From assembly GCA_001695595.3 (NCBI GenBank), contig MBPM02000030.1, forward strand, positions 62,001 through 126,000: DNA of 64,000 nucleotides. Reading direction: 5' to 3'. The position numbers and the translations under genes are program-made. Source of the stretch: Plasmopara viticola. Its lineage: Eukaryota; Oomycota; Peronosporomycetes; Peronosporales; Peronosporaceae. Shown here one piece after another: positions 1 to 10,551 of the stretch; the first letter of the stretch is position 1; each line of letters opens with the position of its first letter. The notes beneath the pieces are model-generated. The model was not told the origin of the DNA. It did no database searches and was given only the letters and a program-made list of their open reading frames with translations.

Positions 1-15
1 ATGGCACAAAGGCTG

Positions 16-210
16 CCTTGGCAAGCCGACTAAGCAGCAAGCGTCGCTCTTTCATTCGTCACGACTCGAATCTTCTCTATTTTTTACAAGGAGACTTCTC
101 CAGTCATGTTCCATTCGCTCTGGCTACAGAAACCATACAAACACACAAGCAACATATACGTCAAAGCGAGAAACTGAACGTCATGTGTCAACCATCTGTA
201 TACGTACCGG
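16..210 (-). repeat. conserved 3' flank module of the WPxRxL family (copy 1)
   Basis: Read on the minus strand this begins with CCGGTACGTATACAGATGG, continues through the ACATGACGT and TTTCTCGC-type core, and ends near the AGAGCGACGCTTGCTGC segment. It lies directly downstream of the minus-strand family pseudogene. An 84-codon plus-strand open frame over it is only a shadow. Confidence 0.75.
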
Positions 211-1245
211 TCAATCCTTATGAAAGAATCGTAACTCAAGACTCGGTGGCAACAAAGGAGACAACTCGCTGATCATAGAATTCAGCAACTTTTCACGGAG
301 ATCGGGCGAAAGTATTGGTTTCATGATCGAGTATAAATGACAATGTTGTTGCTTGTCTATCTCGCCTTACGAGGTTTTGTCAGCACAAAATCAGCTACAT
401 CTATCGTAGGGTCAATTGCCATATTGTAGAGCTTTTGAAGCAGGAAGGCATTCTTGTTGATATTTTATTTTAGGACGCAGTCCCATGAAAACGTCTGCTG
501 CTTCCCTCTCATCACAAAACATCTTGAAAGAATCATTTTAATTTGCGATAATCTCATCATAATAAGCTCTTCAATGCGATCGATTTCCGCCAAGAAAAAA
601 ATTACCGCCTTCCAATTTTGATGCACGGACTTTGCCTCTGGATCACGAAAATGGCGATACCACAAATGCTTCCACATATCATTGAAAAGGAAGACTGTAT
701 TGTCGTCGAACAACATTTTTTGGCGCTGTCGGTCAATTCTTGTAGCAGCAGGTCCTCAATGTAAATTACGCTAGTCTGGTAATTCACAGCCTGAGCAACT
801 ATTGCTTCGAGTCCGCCATTGTCGCGTGCATTAAACTCCTTGTACATTGCTGAAATTATCAAATTCTTGAAGTCCTTTCCAAAGTTTTTCTTGACCTCAC
901 TTTCTCAGTCCAAAAAGGGCTGACTCTTGAAAAGGTTTTGTGCATTTGCGTCTTTGACTCTGTGAGACTCAAGAAGATCAGTCACAATACGCTACTTGCG
1001 ATCGAAGCCATGTTCCGAGAATAGCCACTTTCCCATTGACTAATGTGTGTATTACTATATAAATGAATCAACATCAAGAGTCGGGCAGTCCATTGTCGAC
1101 GTGGACGAAATTGATAAAAAAAGCAGTCCACAAAGTTGAGGTATCACCGCATCAACGACTCTTGCCGCCACTTGGCAGTTTTACAAAGTCCTCGAAGAGC
1201 GATTACCGTCAGCACTACGGCACACCGAAGACGCATGAAGACCAT
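211..1245 (-). pseudogene. broken WPxRxL-family secreted protein gene
   Basis: The minus strand opens with an ATG at 1245 and a family-type signal peptide (MVFMRLRC...). A one-base loss in the TGCCAAAGTGGCGG segment throws the frame off before the mature protein. Further down, 862-602 and 716-465 carry family blocks in two different frames, including YKEFNARDNGGLEAI and FNDMWK. The remnant ends with a C-terminus and TGA (213-211) like that of the gene at 10585. The FNDMWK block, also near-matched in that gene, marks it as the closest relative in the window. At least two frameshifts make an intact product impossible. It is the leftmost copy and faces opposite to most of the array. Confidence 0.85.
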
Positions 1246-1882
1246 AAGCTTTGTCGACTCCAAAGAAATGACTCTTGACACAAGTATAAGTGTTGATGCG
1301 TTTTACAATTTGACAATGTATCATGCATTTCCTGACCTCTTCGATCGATGAAATGAACACTGTACACTTGACTACTTGGAATGCCTTAATGTCGAGGACC
1401 GCACAGCAGGGCCACGCAATAACTTTGAGTTGGACTTAGCTATGCCGACCACGAATACAGCTCAGGAGAAGCATTTGTTGAAGTGCTATCGGTCTAATTT
1501 TTACCGCGACCTAATAAAAAAGTCGAAAAGGTACGGTGTCAGCAAAATATCATATGATGCTGACGGTGCATGTCTAGGATATCCCTAGCATATTGTCACT
1601 GGTTTTCTTTGACCCCCGCACTTCGCTGATAGGATCCCTTGATGGTGCATATAGCTTTAACTAATCATCTTCTGTAACCGATAGAGTTGAATGCCTTGCA
1701 CGCCAAGACCTTACGTTTCGTGGTGTCAGAATACCTATGGATATAGTCGCATCGCATTCTTAGATTATAATATCTGAAATTTCTTTAAGCAACTTATGCT
1801 GCGTTTACCGCGGTCCGTAATTTGCACTTCTCCAATATTTCATTCTAAATTTCACTTGCCAGTTTCCAAGTCGTCAAATCTC
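1246..1882. other. intergenic array DNA, no gene recognised
   Basis: The segment GACGGTGCATATAGC near 1634 recurs between other family members (about 32048, 36790, 41080), so this is part of the duplicated spacer. A 70-codon open frame at 1376-1588 resembles nothing I know. Confidence 0.5.
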
Positions 1883-2057
1883 ATGGTCTCAATGCATGTA
1901 CGTTAAGTCTTGACCGTGACGGTGGTCGCTATCTTTGCACTCTGTAAGACTACCTAGGTGACCGCGAAAGCCTCCGGTGCTGCGGAACTCCAAATCCACG
2001 CTGGCTCTTACTGATCACCTCCGTCCACGGCGTCAACGGCCTGCACGTCTCTTGATT
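1883..2057 (+). pseudogene. 5' part of a family pseudogene, cut by a Copia fragment
   Basis: An ATGGTCTC start is followed by a recognisable but frame-broken signal peptide, the alanine-rich cleavage region and a RQRPARLL version of the WPxRxL motif. Homology stops right after this motif at a TGTTGGGAGG sequence typical of a Copia LTR end. The matching 3' half resumes near 3466. The Trp of the motif is replaced by Arg and several stops are present. Confidence 0.75.
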
Positions 2058-3465
2058 TGTTGGGAGGAGCACTGTCGTTGGTTTTCCACTTGGTGATCGT
2101 CACCGATGATGGGTTGACGACGACCAAGTGACGAGACATCTGATGATACATGATGAAATATAAATGTTTTAAGACAGACAAACGCAGCTTCCCGAACGTT
2201 ATAAGAAACGCACGAGAGACCAAGATAAACGAGTGGACACGAAGGTCGCTAGTTTAAAGGGAGATAACAATGGGATTAAAATATTTTCCAATTAACCTTT
2301 TACGTATCAGGTTGAGAGCCCAAACCTTACCTGACTGTGTGAAAAAGGAGGGAATGATAAAAAAATGACGACTTGCTTGGAAACGACAACTATTACCACC
2401 GAATATTTCATATGAAGATGACGCTCGCGCGAAAGGGCCTCCTGGATTATATTCTGGAATTGAAGTCAGGAGACTAGACGACGGTCGACTGGACACCATC
2501 ATCGCACAAGGGATTGAAATCGGACACCAGGCCAAGATTCGCTATGCACGCACTGCAAAAGAGACTTAGGATACTACTACAGTGAACGCTACCTTTAGAA
2601 CCGAGCCGCACTTACGCGGCGACTGCAGAGTTTGTATGGAAGAGGGCAACAATATGACTAGCCATCTTGACCGTTTTGACGAGCTTGTACAAAGCGTGGA
2701 GGCAGTTGGTGATGCGATGGATGAAGTTCTCCAGATGACTATTCGGCTTGATAGACCGCCAATTCAGTATGAGATGTTGGTGGTGATCATTGAGAATTCT
2801 GTTGGTGTGACGATGGTGGATGTCTAGGAGAGGCTCCTCAAGGAATACGAGAGGTAGCAAAACCAAGAAGTTGCTGCGGGTTCTTTTCGAGTCGGTCGTG
2901 TTCATGGTCGCGGGCGTAGCACTCGCCAACAACGCAATAGTGGGGACAATGCAAAGAAGAAGCAACCTTTTTGTGGCAAATGTCACCGCTGTCACGAAGA
3001 GGGACACAAGCAGTTTGAATGTATCTCAGGCAATAAGGACAACGTAAAACAGATGACATTCACAGTACACACGGGAGAGAAAGAAAGGATGGTTAATGGA
3101 TAGCGGAGCCTTGTCGCATACGACCCCTCCAAAGAAGATTTTCATGAGTACCTTGATTTGAAACATCCCATCCAGGTATGTGTTGCGGATGGTGCTAGCA
3201 CGAATGCCATCGGCCGAGTAAGCGTTCGGTTTTGCTGTGGAAATGGAACGATAGTGACCATGTGAGTTGTGATCCACATCCGAAAGCTGAACAGACGGCT
3301 GCTGTGCATAGATATGTATGTCCAACACGGGCATGACGTTCACTTCGATGAGACTTATTGTAGGATTTACAAACTTCATGAGCTCATCAGAGGTCGCTTC
3401 TAAATTCATCATTCATTACAAAATTCAATTATGGTTTAATAATTTTCAATTTTCGCCATCGATCG
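2058..3465 (+). mobile_element. decayed Ty1/Copia fragment (LTR, gag, protease)
   Basis: A putative 252-bp LTR (2058-2309) runs from TGTTGGGAGG to TACGTATCA and is followed by GGTTGAGAGCC. That tract is close to the post-LTR tracts of the two other Copia elements here (GGTTAACAGCC, GGTTAGAAGCC). Decayed gag begins near 2385 (NYYH..., LARKGLL). A gag open frame at 2582-2827 includes SHLDRFDELV, matching HLDAFDELV of the intact element. Near 2965-3050 lies a zinc knuckle, CHRCHEEGHKQFEC (C-x2-C-x4-H-x4-C). Near 3090-3130 is the protease motif WLMDSGALSHTTP. No integrase, reverse transcriptase or 3' LTR is found; the right end is uncertain to within about 50 bases. It is a different family from the 23-kb element. 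Confidence 0.65.
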
Positions 3466-4142
3466 ACAGGCTGCAGTGACCGTCATTCCAAATTACACAG
3501 CGTCAAGGTCTGGATTTATTTGAGTAAGAGGTCTCGAACTAGGGAAAATAGTGGCGAGATAGCTTATGACGGCGGCTCTAAAAAGTCGCTGTTCGAAACA
3601 ATGTGTAAAGAATTCAGTAAAAGGAAAAATCCAGAGTCGAAGAAATGATTGCGCAGGCTATTGGAATCGAAAAGGGGCGTGAAGTGGGACTCTGCTGCCG
3701 CTCCATAAATTGATCGTCAAATGAAAGAAGGATTTTGTGCGCTATGGGCTTTATCGTGGTTCGGCGAACATGAGATCGAAAATGCAGCAAATTGTGGTAA
3801 AGATCGCCAGCCTATGTGGTGCCTTGATCCTCCTTATCCATTTTTATATAAATTACAGTATCACCCTCTAACGGTAGGTCGTGGAACGAAGATAGGGAAC
3901 GTTTTTGATAATCTGGGTCGTGTTGAAGGCTTTAACAACACTGTCTTTTTATTGAGTTGCTGCATGATAAGGCGACTGATTGAACAGTAGCCGTGAGCTT
4001 TCTCCACTTCGTGCTGACACTGCTTGAGGCGAAGTGACATCAAAATCTCCGACATTCTTTTCACGCCCAGGACCAAGCTATCCCGTATGATTGATGGCCG
4101 AAAGGATAACATTGTATAAGCCGTTGCCAGCTGGACAATCTA
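3466..4142 (+). pseudogene. 3' part of the split family pseudogene
   Basis: Family homology resumes after the Copia fragment. The segment around 3466-3680 parallels the first helical block of the 19087 gene, including a decayed MCKEFS block. The segment 3870-4000 carries the GNVFDNLGRVEGFNN block, which is strongly conserved in all members. Stops and frameshifts are frequent. The tail at about 4128-4142 (CTGGACAATCTAACGATAC) corresponds to the usual SGQA-stop end. Together with 1883-2057 it forms one ancestral gene. Confidence 0.75.
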
Positions 4143-4164
4143 ACGATACAACAATTAGGACACA

Positions 4165-4380
4165 CCGGTACGTATACGGATATTATACACGTGGCGTACG
4201 ATCTTTTGCGCTAACGTGATGTGTTTGTAAAATTTGTAAACCAAACTATGATTGGAGGAGGTCCTTTGTCTGTGGCAGACAAGACTTGCCGTGTACTTTC
4301 CGAGAAAGCGACGCTTGCTATTTTTTTTGAAAGCCAGGCGTCAGTCACCCAAACACAAGGCTTGCTTGTCAACGATTTAC
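4165..4380 (+). repeat. conserved 3' flank module (copy 2)
   Basis: It starts at CACCGGTACGTATACGG, has a GGCGTACGATCTTTTGCGC version of the core, and continues to the CGACGCTTGCTA segment. It lies downstream of the split pseudogene. Confidence 0.75.
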
Positions 4381-5685
4381 GTTTCGAGGTATAAAAATGC
4401 ATTCTTAGATTTTGTGCCTCGATTTCTGGTTTTGCTTGTTACTCCAAAACTCGAACACTAAAGCCGCTATTGGTATCGGTCTATCTTTCTCTAGCCATTC
4501 ATTTTTAAAGTTGCTTAGAATATAGTAATGTAAGATTGATGCCACAATGTACATAAGGTTGGTCCTTATTTGTGAGATTGGGACATCATATCGACTTGGG
4601 GGACATCTCGTTTATACGTATATGCGCTTGCATTATTCTTTCACGAGACTTGCAATATCAATATTGGTACTAACTCTATACTTTTAGCGATGTTGTGCGT
4701 TTAGCAGCTTCAACTCGAATTGCATATGCTTGATGCTGGTATTGAGCTTGCTTTCATTCGTGCTGAGCGAACGCTAAGCGACCAAGAAAATTTTGGCCCC
4801 ATCATTGCTTTCTCGGTGGATACGATTGCAACGAATGGAGTCTCCTTGCAAGTGTGTGGATGACAAGTTGCTTGCTCGCATCCATACCACTCAATCGAAT
4901 TAACTACGGCCTAAATCAAGTCGACAAATTCTTTGGCCGAGGACTAAATGTCTGTAGCCCGTTCGCTCAGATCGAAACTGAACACTACAATATGGAGAAA
5001 GTAGAAGTGTACAGTGCAAGACTAATCGATCAAATAAACATGGTGCCGATCACTTTCGGTAACGGATTTGACTTTCCTGTTGTCACAGGTTTTTTTGCGT
5101 AGAGGATTGTGATCAGCTGCTTCGGCACCCCTTCACTTCGATGATTGGATATCGGCGAGCCCAACAGTGGGTGGTGGGGACTGTGCAATCAAAGAGCCTG
5201 TACATTTATTTAGAGCCAGCACAATCGACGGCCCGAATATTAGGTGGGTCAACAAGAACCACTAAAAAGCATTAGTTTCTGTTTAATAAAGGAACCAGTC
5301 ATATTAAAGCTTGATCATTGTAATGGCAGCTATTAACAAAAGGCTGGTACACCGTAGCTTTATTAAAGAACGTATTCTATTTGAGGAGTGATCAAAACAC
5401 GGTGATGCACAATAGTTTTGCATTGATCGAAGAGCACGCACATTAATTTGTGGCAGGGAGCAATGAACTCGATATCCGCAGACTTACTTTTGTCGCCAGT
5501 AGCGAAAGACGGGTTCGAATATTGAGTATCAGAGCCTATTTTGTAAATCAGTGAAGGCGGTACCCTTTTATACAATCTTAAACAATCCCTCCAAAGTTTT
5601 CAGCATACTGATACGCGAAAGCAACAAATCAGCACGTACCCTCGTGCCAGTATAGTGGAACATATTGTAAATCACCGATTCTCAC
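4381..5685. other. spacer with unrecognised ORF and a 5' flank segment
   Basis: An 82-codon open frame at 4854-5102 is not recognised. The segment 5116-5160 (GCTGCTTCGGCACCCCTTC) recurs at about 18550. The segment 5400-5470 (GATGCACAATAG...GTGGCAGG) matches the 5' flank found upstream of other family members at about 28.2, 32.5 and 35.1 kb. Confidence 0.5.
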
Positions 5686-5704
5686 ATCACCATTCTCAAA
5701 ATTA
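5686..5704 (+). promoter_or_regulatory. putative oomycete Inr/FPR core promoter
   Basis: ATCACCATTCTCAAAATTA resembles the CTCATTCYCCATTTTA sites of sister genes but is a weaker match. It lies about 30 bases before the ATG at 5733. Confidence 0.35.
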
Positions 5705-5732
5705 CCTGCCAACTTCGAAGTCTACAAAACTC

Positions 5733-6794
5733 ATGGTCTTAACGCGTCTTCGGTGCGTCGTAACGCTAACGATACTCACTCTTCTAACACTCTGTAAGAC
5801 TGCTCAAGTAGCGGCGAGAGGCTCTGGTGCTAAGGAACCCCAAGCTCATGGCTTTGACTCGCTGCCTCGTGCGAATAGACTCCGTTTACGGCGGCGGTGG
5901 CCTGCACGTCTCTTGGCGTTGGAGCCAACGATACCAATAATAAAGGCCCTCACCCATACACCATCGATAAAGACGCTTATCCCCCCAGAAACAATAATGG
6001 AGCCCGTCACCAATGAGGAGCAAATTGTGATTGATCTTTTCAACTTTTACGAAGTCAAAGACGCGAAAGTGCTCAATTTTTTTAAAAGTCAGCAGTTCAA
6101 GGATTGGGAAAAAGAAGTCAAGGGTGCCTATAAAGACTACTATGAAGAATTAATGTTTTCTGCAATGTACAATAAGCTCCGTCTTAATGACAACGGCGGA
6201 GTCGAAGCAGTCATTGCGCAGGCATTGAAAGACAAAGACACGCGGTATTTGGCACTCCGCTTTGAGGATCTGCTACTACAACGGTTGGCCAACGGCATAG
6301 AAGAAGGCAATTACGATGACATAAGCATGTATATCCGTTATTTGCTCTATTGTGGCCCGGAGCATTGGCTTGTGCATTATAAAATGGATTTGGAAATGGG
6401 CCCTAATTCGCGTGGTCCTCATTCTCTCGCTTCGTGGTTTCAGTCGTTAGAAGCGTTTCTCAGAAAGGATACAGAGAATGATTTTATGTATTTAGAGAAA
6501 TATTTCATGGTGATCAGTGGTGACAGGAAGGTAGCCAACGTTTTCAAGAAACTGCGCTCTGTCGAAGGGTTCAACAACAATGCCTTTCTCTTGGAAAAGC
6601 TTTACGAAATGGCGATGGAACTTGAATCAAACGTTGACTTTGTCAAATTCATGCTGTCAACACTTTGTAAGGCGAAGTGGACAAACAACGACATCTCCGA
6701 AAAACTTCTCGAGCTCAAGGATCAAGAGATCTCGTCTGAGTTGGACCCAATAATCAAATCGATGGCTGAGTCGTTGGCATCTGGTCAAGCATAA
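5733..6794 (+). CDS. putative secreted effector, WPxRxL family (353 aa)
   Basis: Predicted secreted protein of unknown activity. The ATG at 5733 is chosen because all family members start here with M-[V/N]-x-x-R-L; the frame is open 26 codons further upstream, but that part is not conserved. Residues 1-28 form a signal peptide (basic n-region, LTILTLLTL core, cleavage near QVAA). Residues 36-46 hold a HGFDSLP version of the conserved leader block. RRWPARLL sits at 54-61, where RxLR would be expected. From about residue 96 a helical region contains an FFKSQQFKDW block, DNGGVEAVIAQAL, LALRFEDLLLQRL and, near residue 270, KVANVFKKL...EGFNNNAFLLEKLYE. The pattern resembles WY/LWY effector folds; this is inference, with no structure to support it. 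It is single-exon and ends in SGQA. No canonical RxLR or EER is present. Confidence 0.85.
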   Translation: MVLTRLRCVVTLTILTLLTLCKTAQVAARGSGAKEPQAHGFDSLPRANRLRLRRRWPARLLALEPTIPIIKALTHTPSIKTLIPPETIMEPVTNEEQIVIDLFNFYEVKDAKVLNFFKSQQFKDWEKEVKGAYKDYYEELMFSAMYNKLRLNDNGGVEAVIAQALKDKDTRYLALRFEDLLLQRLANGIEEGNYDDISMYIRYLLYCGPEHWLVHYKMDLEMGPNSRGPHSLASWFQSLEAFLRKDTENDFMYLEKYFMVISGDRKVANVFKKLRSVEGFNNNAFLLEKLYEMAMELESNVDFVKFMLSTLCKAKWTNNDISEKLLELKDQEISSELDPIIKSMAESLASGQA

Positions 6795-6816
6795 CGATAT
6801 AATGATGGGAATGTAT

Positions 6817-7040
6817 TGGTACGTGTGGTTTAAACACGACGTACGATCTCTCGCGTTGACGTTAAGTGGTTGTATAGTTTCTGTAGCAAAGCGAGTGGCA
6901 CCATGATCGAAGCGGGTCCTTTGTCTGTAGAAGTGAAGACTTGACTCGTGTTAATTGAGAGGACGAAGCTTGCTACTTGCTTAATGTACCAAGACAACAA
7001 TTGTGTCATCTAGGCATAAGGTTTGTAGCCTTGTTTAGCA
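6817..7040 (+). repeat. conserved 3' flank module (copy 3)
   Basis: It begins 23 bases after the stop of the 5733 gene (GGTACGTGTGGTTTAAACACG) and contains GACGTACGATCTCTCGCG, the best-preserved core string in the array. It ends around the ACGAAGCTTGCTACTTGC segment. Confidence 0.8.
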
Positions 7041-8621
7041 AAGATTGACTTTTCGATGCACTTAAATGATACAAGTTCATATGACATCGAAGCAAAATTG
7101 ATAGGCACATATCTGATGCAACACTCTAGGTCTCAAGTAGAAGATGCGACAATAGTCACGTATTTAATTTAAGATATTCTTATGGATTGTAGCAACGGAC
7201 CCATCAGCTTGAACTTTAAGGACTCAAATCACAAACAAAACTTCATTGATGCTTTAGCTTTAGAACTGCAAATTATTGCACTCTCTTTCGTAGTGTTTTT
7301 TTTCGTAGACGCCCCTGCACACTTCCGCAGCTACAATACTGCTGTAACCTTAAATAGAACTTGCATACGCCGATACGCCCACAAAGATCGAGTCTCGATG
7401 GATTTTTCAATATTTATTGTATTCTCGGGCAAACTATGTCGACCGATGCTCACAAAAACAAAGTGAAAATGAAAATATTGAGCCAATGACGATATTTTAA
7501 CATTACTAGTTAACTCATTGATTATCAAACGGAGGTCAAATAAAATGACGCAAATTAAAAGCCACAATTGTCAAATGGTCGTTAGAAATCAAATTCACTG
7601 GCGAAAATCAATTAACTTTGTTTCTTACTGTGTAGCCGACGAACTCGCAGCGCTAGTGGTAGACAAATGCAGTATGTATATAACACCGGCTATATTCATC
7701 CATTTATTCAGGTTTCGATTTGAATACGGCCAACCTCATGGGACACCCACTTCATCTTTTTATTGTGGTATTCTCCTGAGATGGCCAAGCGGCACCATTA
7801 TCGTTAGGTGAGATTGGGCTCAATTTTTGATGGAAATTCAACGCAACTCAATTGCCCCGTGGCTGCAAGTGCTGAATTGCATTACCAGTCACAGCCAAGA
7901 TTGCAAAGTCCAGGTCCTTGGCTAGATGCTCGACAATGTAGTTGTAAACACCGACACCGGTGCTTAATTTTCCGAATAGACAAATTTCTTCTTAGTCGTC
8001 TAGCGAGGGTTCACAAACCTTAAATCTAAGATCTACGGCATTCCGCTCAGTAAGGAGCAAAGTAGGTTTAATTTGATTCATCCACTTGACCGCCATTTTC
8101 CAAGCAGATGAAGCAGCTGACGGTGCGAATTATAGAGACCCGTCTTATAAGTTTGTGGTCTTGTCCTAGGCCATTTATATGCATGTAAGCATCTCACCGT
8201 ACCACTAGACAGCATAAACAAGAGCTGTCTAATTAGAGGTGAGTACCCAGTGTGCGGGAGAATTTGGACACATTTAGCCCGATATACGATAATTGTAAAG
8301 TTCCCAACATTGGAAGCCACACAATCTATCCTTTTAGGCGTATCAGTGAATGCAGGCTCTTCCAGCGGTGACAGCAGCATTGTTTTTTGTGCAGAAAGGT
8401 TTTGCAAGTAGTACACTACGAAAGGGGATGCAATACATTTCTTCCATGATGAGTACATTTTCTACTTTACATACACAATGATTAATACTAGGTGTGATAT
8501 CATACCGGTACGGTGCTGTATAGGCTCGGTTTTCAAATGCAATGAAAGTATATTCACATATATTACCCCATTTTAATGCCCCAATAAGCGGGTTATTGAC
8601 GTGCAACTTAGCTGACGCCAT
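7041..8621. other. spacer, unrecognised open frames
   Basis: Open frames at 7182-7466 (+), 7518-7811 (+) and 8078-8458 (-, 126 codons) show no domain I recognise and no family flank sequence. The 126-codon frame could be a relic of an unrelated gene, but nothing supports a call. No RNA gene is seen. Confidence 0.4.
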
Positions 8622-8784
8622 TGCTGCCGTGGCAAGCCAACAGTTAGCACGCGTCGCTCTCTATCCGCTATCGACGCATCACCTTCTCCAGTCGTGTTTT
8701 CATTGCCTTTGGCAGCACACAAACAAAACATTACGTCAACACGAGAGATTGTACGTCATACGCAAACCATGCGCATACGTACCG
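8622..8784 (-). repeat. conserved 3' flank module (copy 4), partly coding
   Basis: On the minus strand the module begins CCGGTACGTATGCGCATGG inside the last codons of the gene at 8756-9829. That gene's TGA lies within the module's GTATGACGT string. The module continues to the GGCTTGCCACGGCAGC end. Confidence 0.75.
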
Positions 8785-9829
8785 GTTGTTCCTTATTAAA
8801 GTAATGTAACACATGATTAGGTGACAACAATGGCGCCAACTTGTTGATCATCGGGTTCAGCACTTTTTCACGAAAATCAGGCAAGAAAAACTGTCCCTTG
8901 AGCCATACAAGATCATCGGCAATGCCATTTTCAGTCCATTTCGCCCTAAGCAGTGTCGTCAGCATAAAGTCGGCAAAGTTCACTTCAAATCGAGGTTCAA
9001 TCGCCATTTCGTAAAGCTTTTCTAAGAGAAACGCATTGTTATTGAACCCTTCAACAGAGCGCAGGTCCTTGAAAACGTCGGCTACCTTCCTCTTACCACT
9101 GATCACCATGAAATATTTCTCTAGATATTCAAAATTAGTGGCTGAATTTTCTTGTAGTAACGTTTCCATCCGAGAGAACTGCAAATCGAGGACATCCCTG
9201 TCAATTTCCTGCTGCATTCTCATGTGCACAAGGTTGTGCTCCGGTTCACAATAAAGCAGATAACGCATATACATACTCAAATCGTGATGATTGCCTACTA
9301 TGATGCCGTCGGCTAATCGCTGAAGCAGCAGGCCTTCAAAGCGAAGTCCCATTTCACGCGTATCGTCGTTTTTCAAAGCGTGTGCAATGATCGCTTCGAC
9401 TCCGCCATTGTCACGTGCAGTAAACTTCTTAAACATTACCGAAAACATCAACTTTTCGGATTTGTCACCAAATTTTGCCTCGACTTCATTTTTCCAATTC
9501 AAGAATTGCTGACTCTTAAAGAGTCTCTGTGCATTCGCGTCTTTGACTTGATGCGAGTTGAAAAGCTTACGCACAGCTTTCTTCAAATTGTAATTGGTTA
9601 TTTGTCGCGAAATCAACTTTCCTACCGATAAATCTGCGAAGGATAAATTCGGGCTCAAGAGACGTGCAGGCCACCGTCGCCGCCGATTAGCAAAAGGGAC
9701 CGTGTCTAGGCCGTGTGTTTGGGGCTCCGCAGCATTGGTGGCTCTTGCTGCCACCTTAGCAGTTGTACAGAAAATTGGAAGAGCAAAAAGCGCCAGCGTT
9801 ATGACGCAACGTAGACGCGTTATGACCAT
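8756..9829 (-). CDS. putative secreted effector, WPxRxL family (357 aa)
   Basis: Start is the conserved ATG at 9829. Residues 1-29 form a signal peptide (TLALFALPIF core, AKVAARA cleavage region). HGLDTVP lies at 39-45 and RRWPARLL at 51-58. The first helical block has LFKSQQFLNW around residue 103-112 and DNGGVEAIIAHAL at about 140-152; the second has KVADVFKDL and EGFNNNAFLLEKLYE near residue 260-280, then FADFMLTTL. The C-terminus reads past the usual stop position into the conserved 3' module and ends NKEQPVRMRMVCV, a tail shared in form with the gene at 10585. It is the only intact minus-strand member inside the main array. It diverges head to head from the 10585 gene, with about 755 bases between starts. 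Function is unknown; secretion is predicted. Confidence 0.85.
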   Translation of the reverse strand: MVITRLRCVITLALFALPIFCTTAKVAARATNAAEPQTHGLDTVPFANRRRRWPARLLSPNLSFADLSVGKLISRQITNYNLKKAVRKLFNSHQVKDANAQRLFKSQQFLNWKNEVEAKFGDKSEKLMFSVMFKKFTARDNGGVEAIIAHALKNDDTREMGLRFEGLLLQRLADGIIVGNHHDLSMYMRYLLYCEPEHNLVHMRMQQEIDRDVLDLQFSRMETLLQENSATNFEYLEKYFMVISGKRKVADVFKDLRSVEGFNNNAFLLEKLYEMAIEPRFEVNFADFMLTTLLRAKWTENGIADDLVWLKGQFFLPDFREKVLNPMINKLAPLLSPNHVLHYFNKEQPVRMRMVCV

Positions 9830-9850
9830 GGGCTTTGGCGCTGGTAGGTA

Positions 9851-9870
9851 ATTTCAAGAATGAAAATTGT
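9851..9870 (-). promoter_or_regulatory. putative Inr/FPR core promoter, minus strand
   Basis: The minus strand reads ACAATTTTCATTCTTGAAAT, a TCATTC initiator-like core with an AT-rich right arm, about 22-41 bases upstream of the ATG at 9829. Confidence 0.35.
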
Positions 9871-10551
9871 AGCTTTGCTCAATTATCTTGGCGCAAAAAT
9901 TGTATGATTTGAAAAAAACACAGCTTCACAAGTCCAAAAAACGGACCGACTTTAGCACAAGTTGATTGCTAGCATAGAAATTTAAACCACGTAAATAGTG
10001 GATGCGATTTGTAAGTATTACGCCACGAAACGGAAAGTATTGACGAGCAAGGCTTGAAATCAAATGACACCTTTGCTACCCTTGCGAGCCAAGTAAGTGC
10101 CTAGCGTCACTTTCCCCTTCTTTTTTCCCGGTCTTTTTTTGCTATTATCGGTCACAAAAAATGATTGATTTAGGTTTCGGGCACTATTAAGAGAATCAGC
10201 GAGCTACCCTGCGTGATAGGAAAGCTGTGACAATTTGTAAGGATCAGCACCATATGAGTTTTTGCTGGCACCGTATTTTCTAACTTTTTTACGTCGCGGA
10301 TAGAGAATTCCGTTGGCTTTACGACAATTACCACGCCTGAGCTGTATTTGTGTTCGGGATAGCCAAGTCCACCTTAAAAACAATTGCGCGGTGTTGCTTT
10401 ACGGGCCTAGATATTATGGCATTTCAAGTAAGTAAATATACGGTGTGAAATTCAGTGGTGGAAGGGATCAGTACCAGATGCATTGTCATATCGTGAAAGG
10501 CATACATCACCAAATATTCTTGTGCCAAGTAAATGAACCAGTGTGTGTTCA
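9871..10551. other. divergent intergenic region
   Basis: This lies between the head-to-head genes at 9829 and 10585. I see no ORF of interest, no family 5' flank repeat of the usual kind and no RNA gene. Confidence 0.5.

Noticed and set aside
18..272. 84-codon plus-strand frame at the window start
   Set aside because: It lies antisense over a conserved 3' flank module and the end of a minus-strand pseudogene; no protein features.
2612..3007. 131-codon minus-strand frame
   Set aside because: Antisense to the decayed gag and zinc knuckle on the plus strand.
5880..5925. canonical RxLR motif in the 5733 gene (NRLRLRRRW)
   Set aside because: The arginines and leucines are not in R-x-L-R spacing, and sister genes lack even this resemblance.
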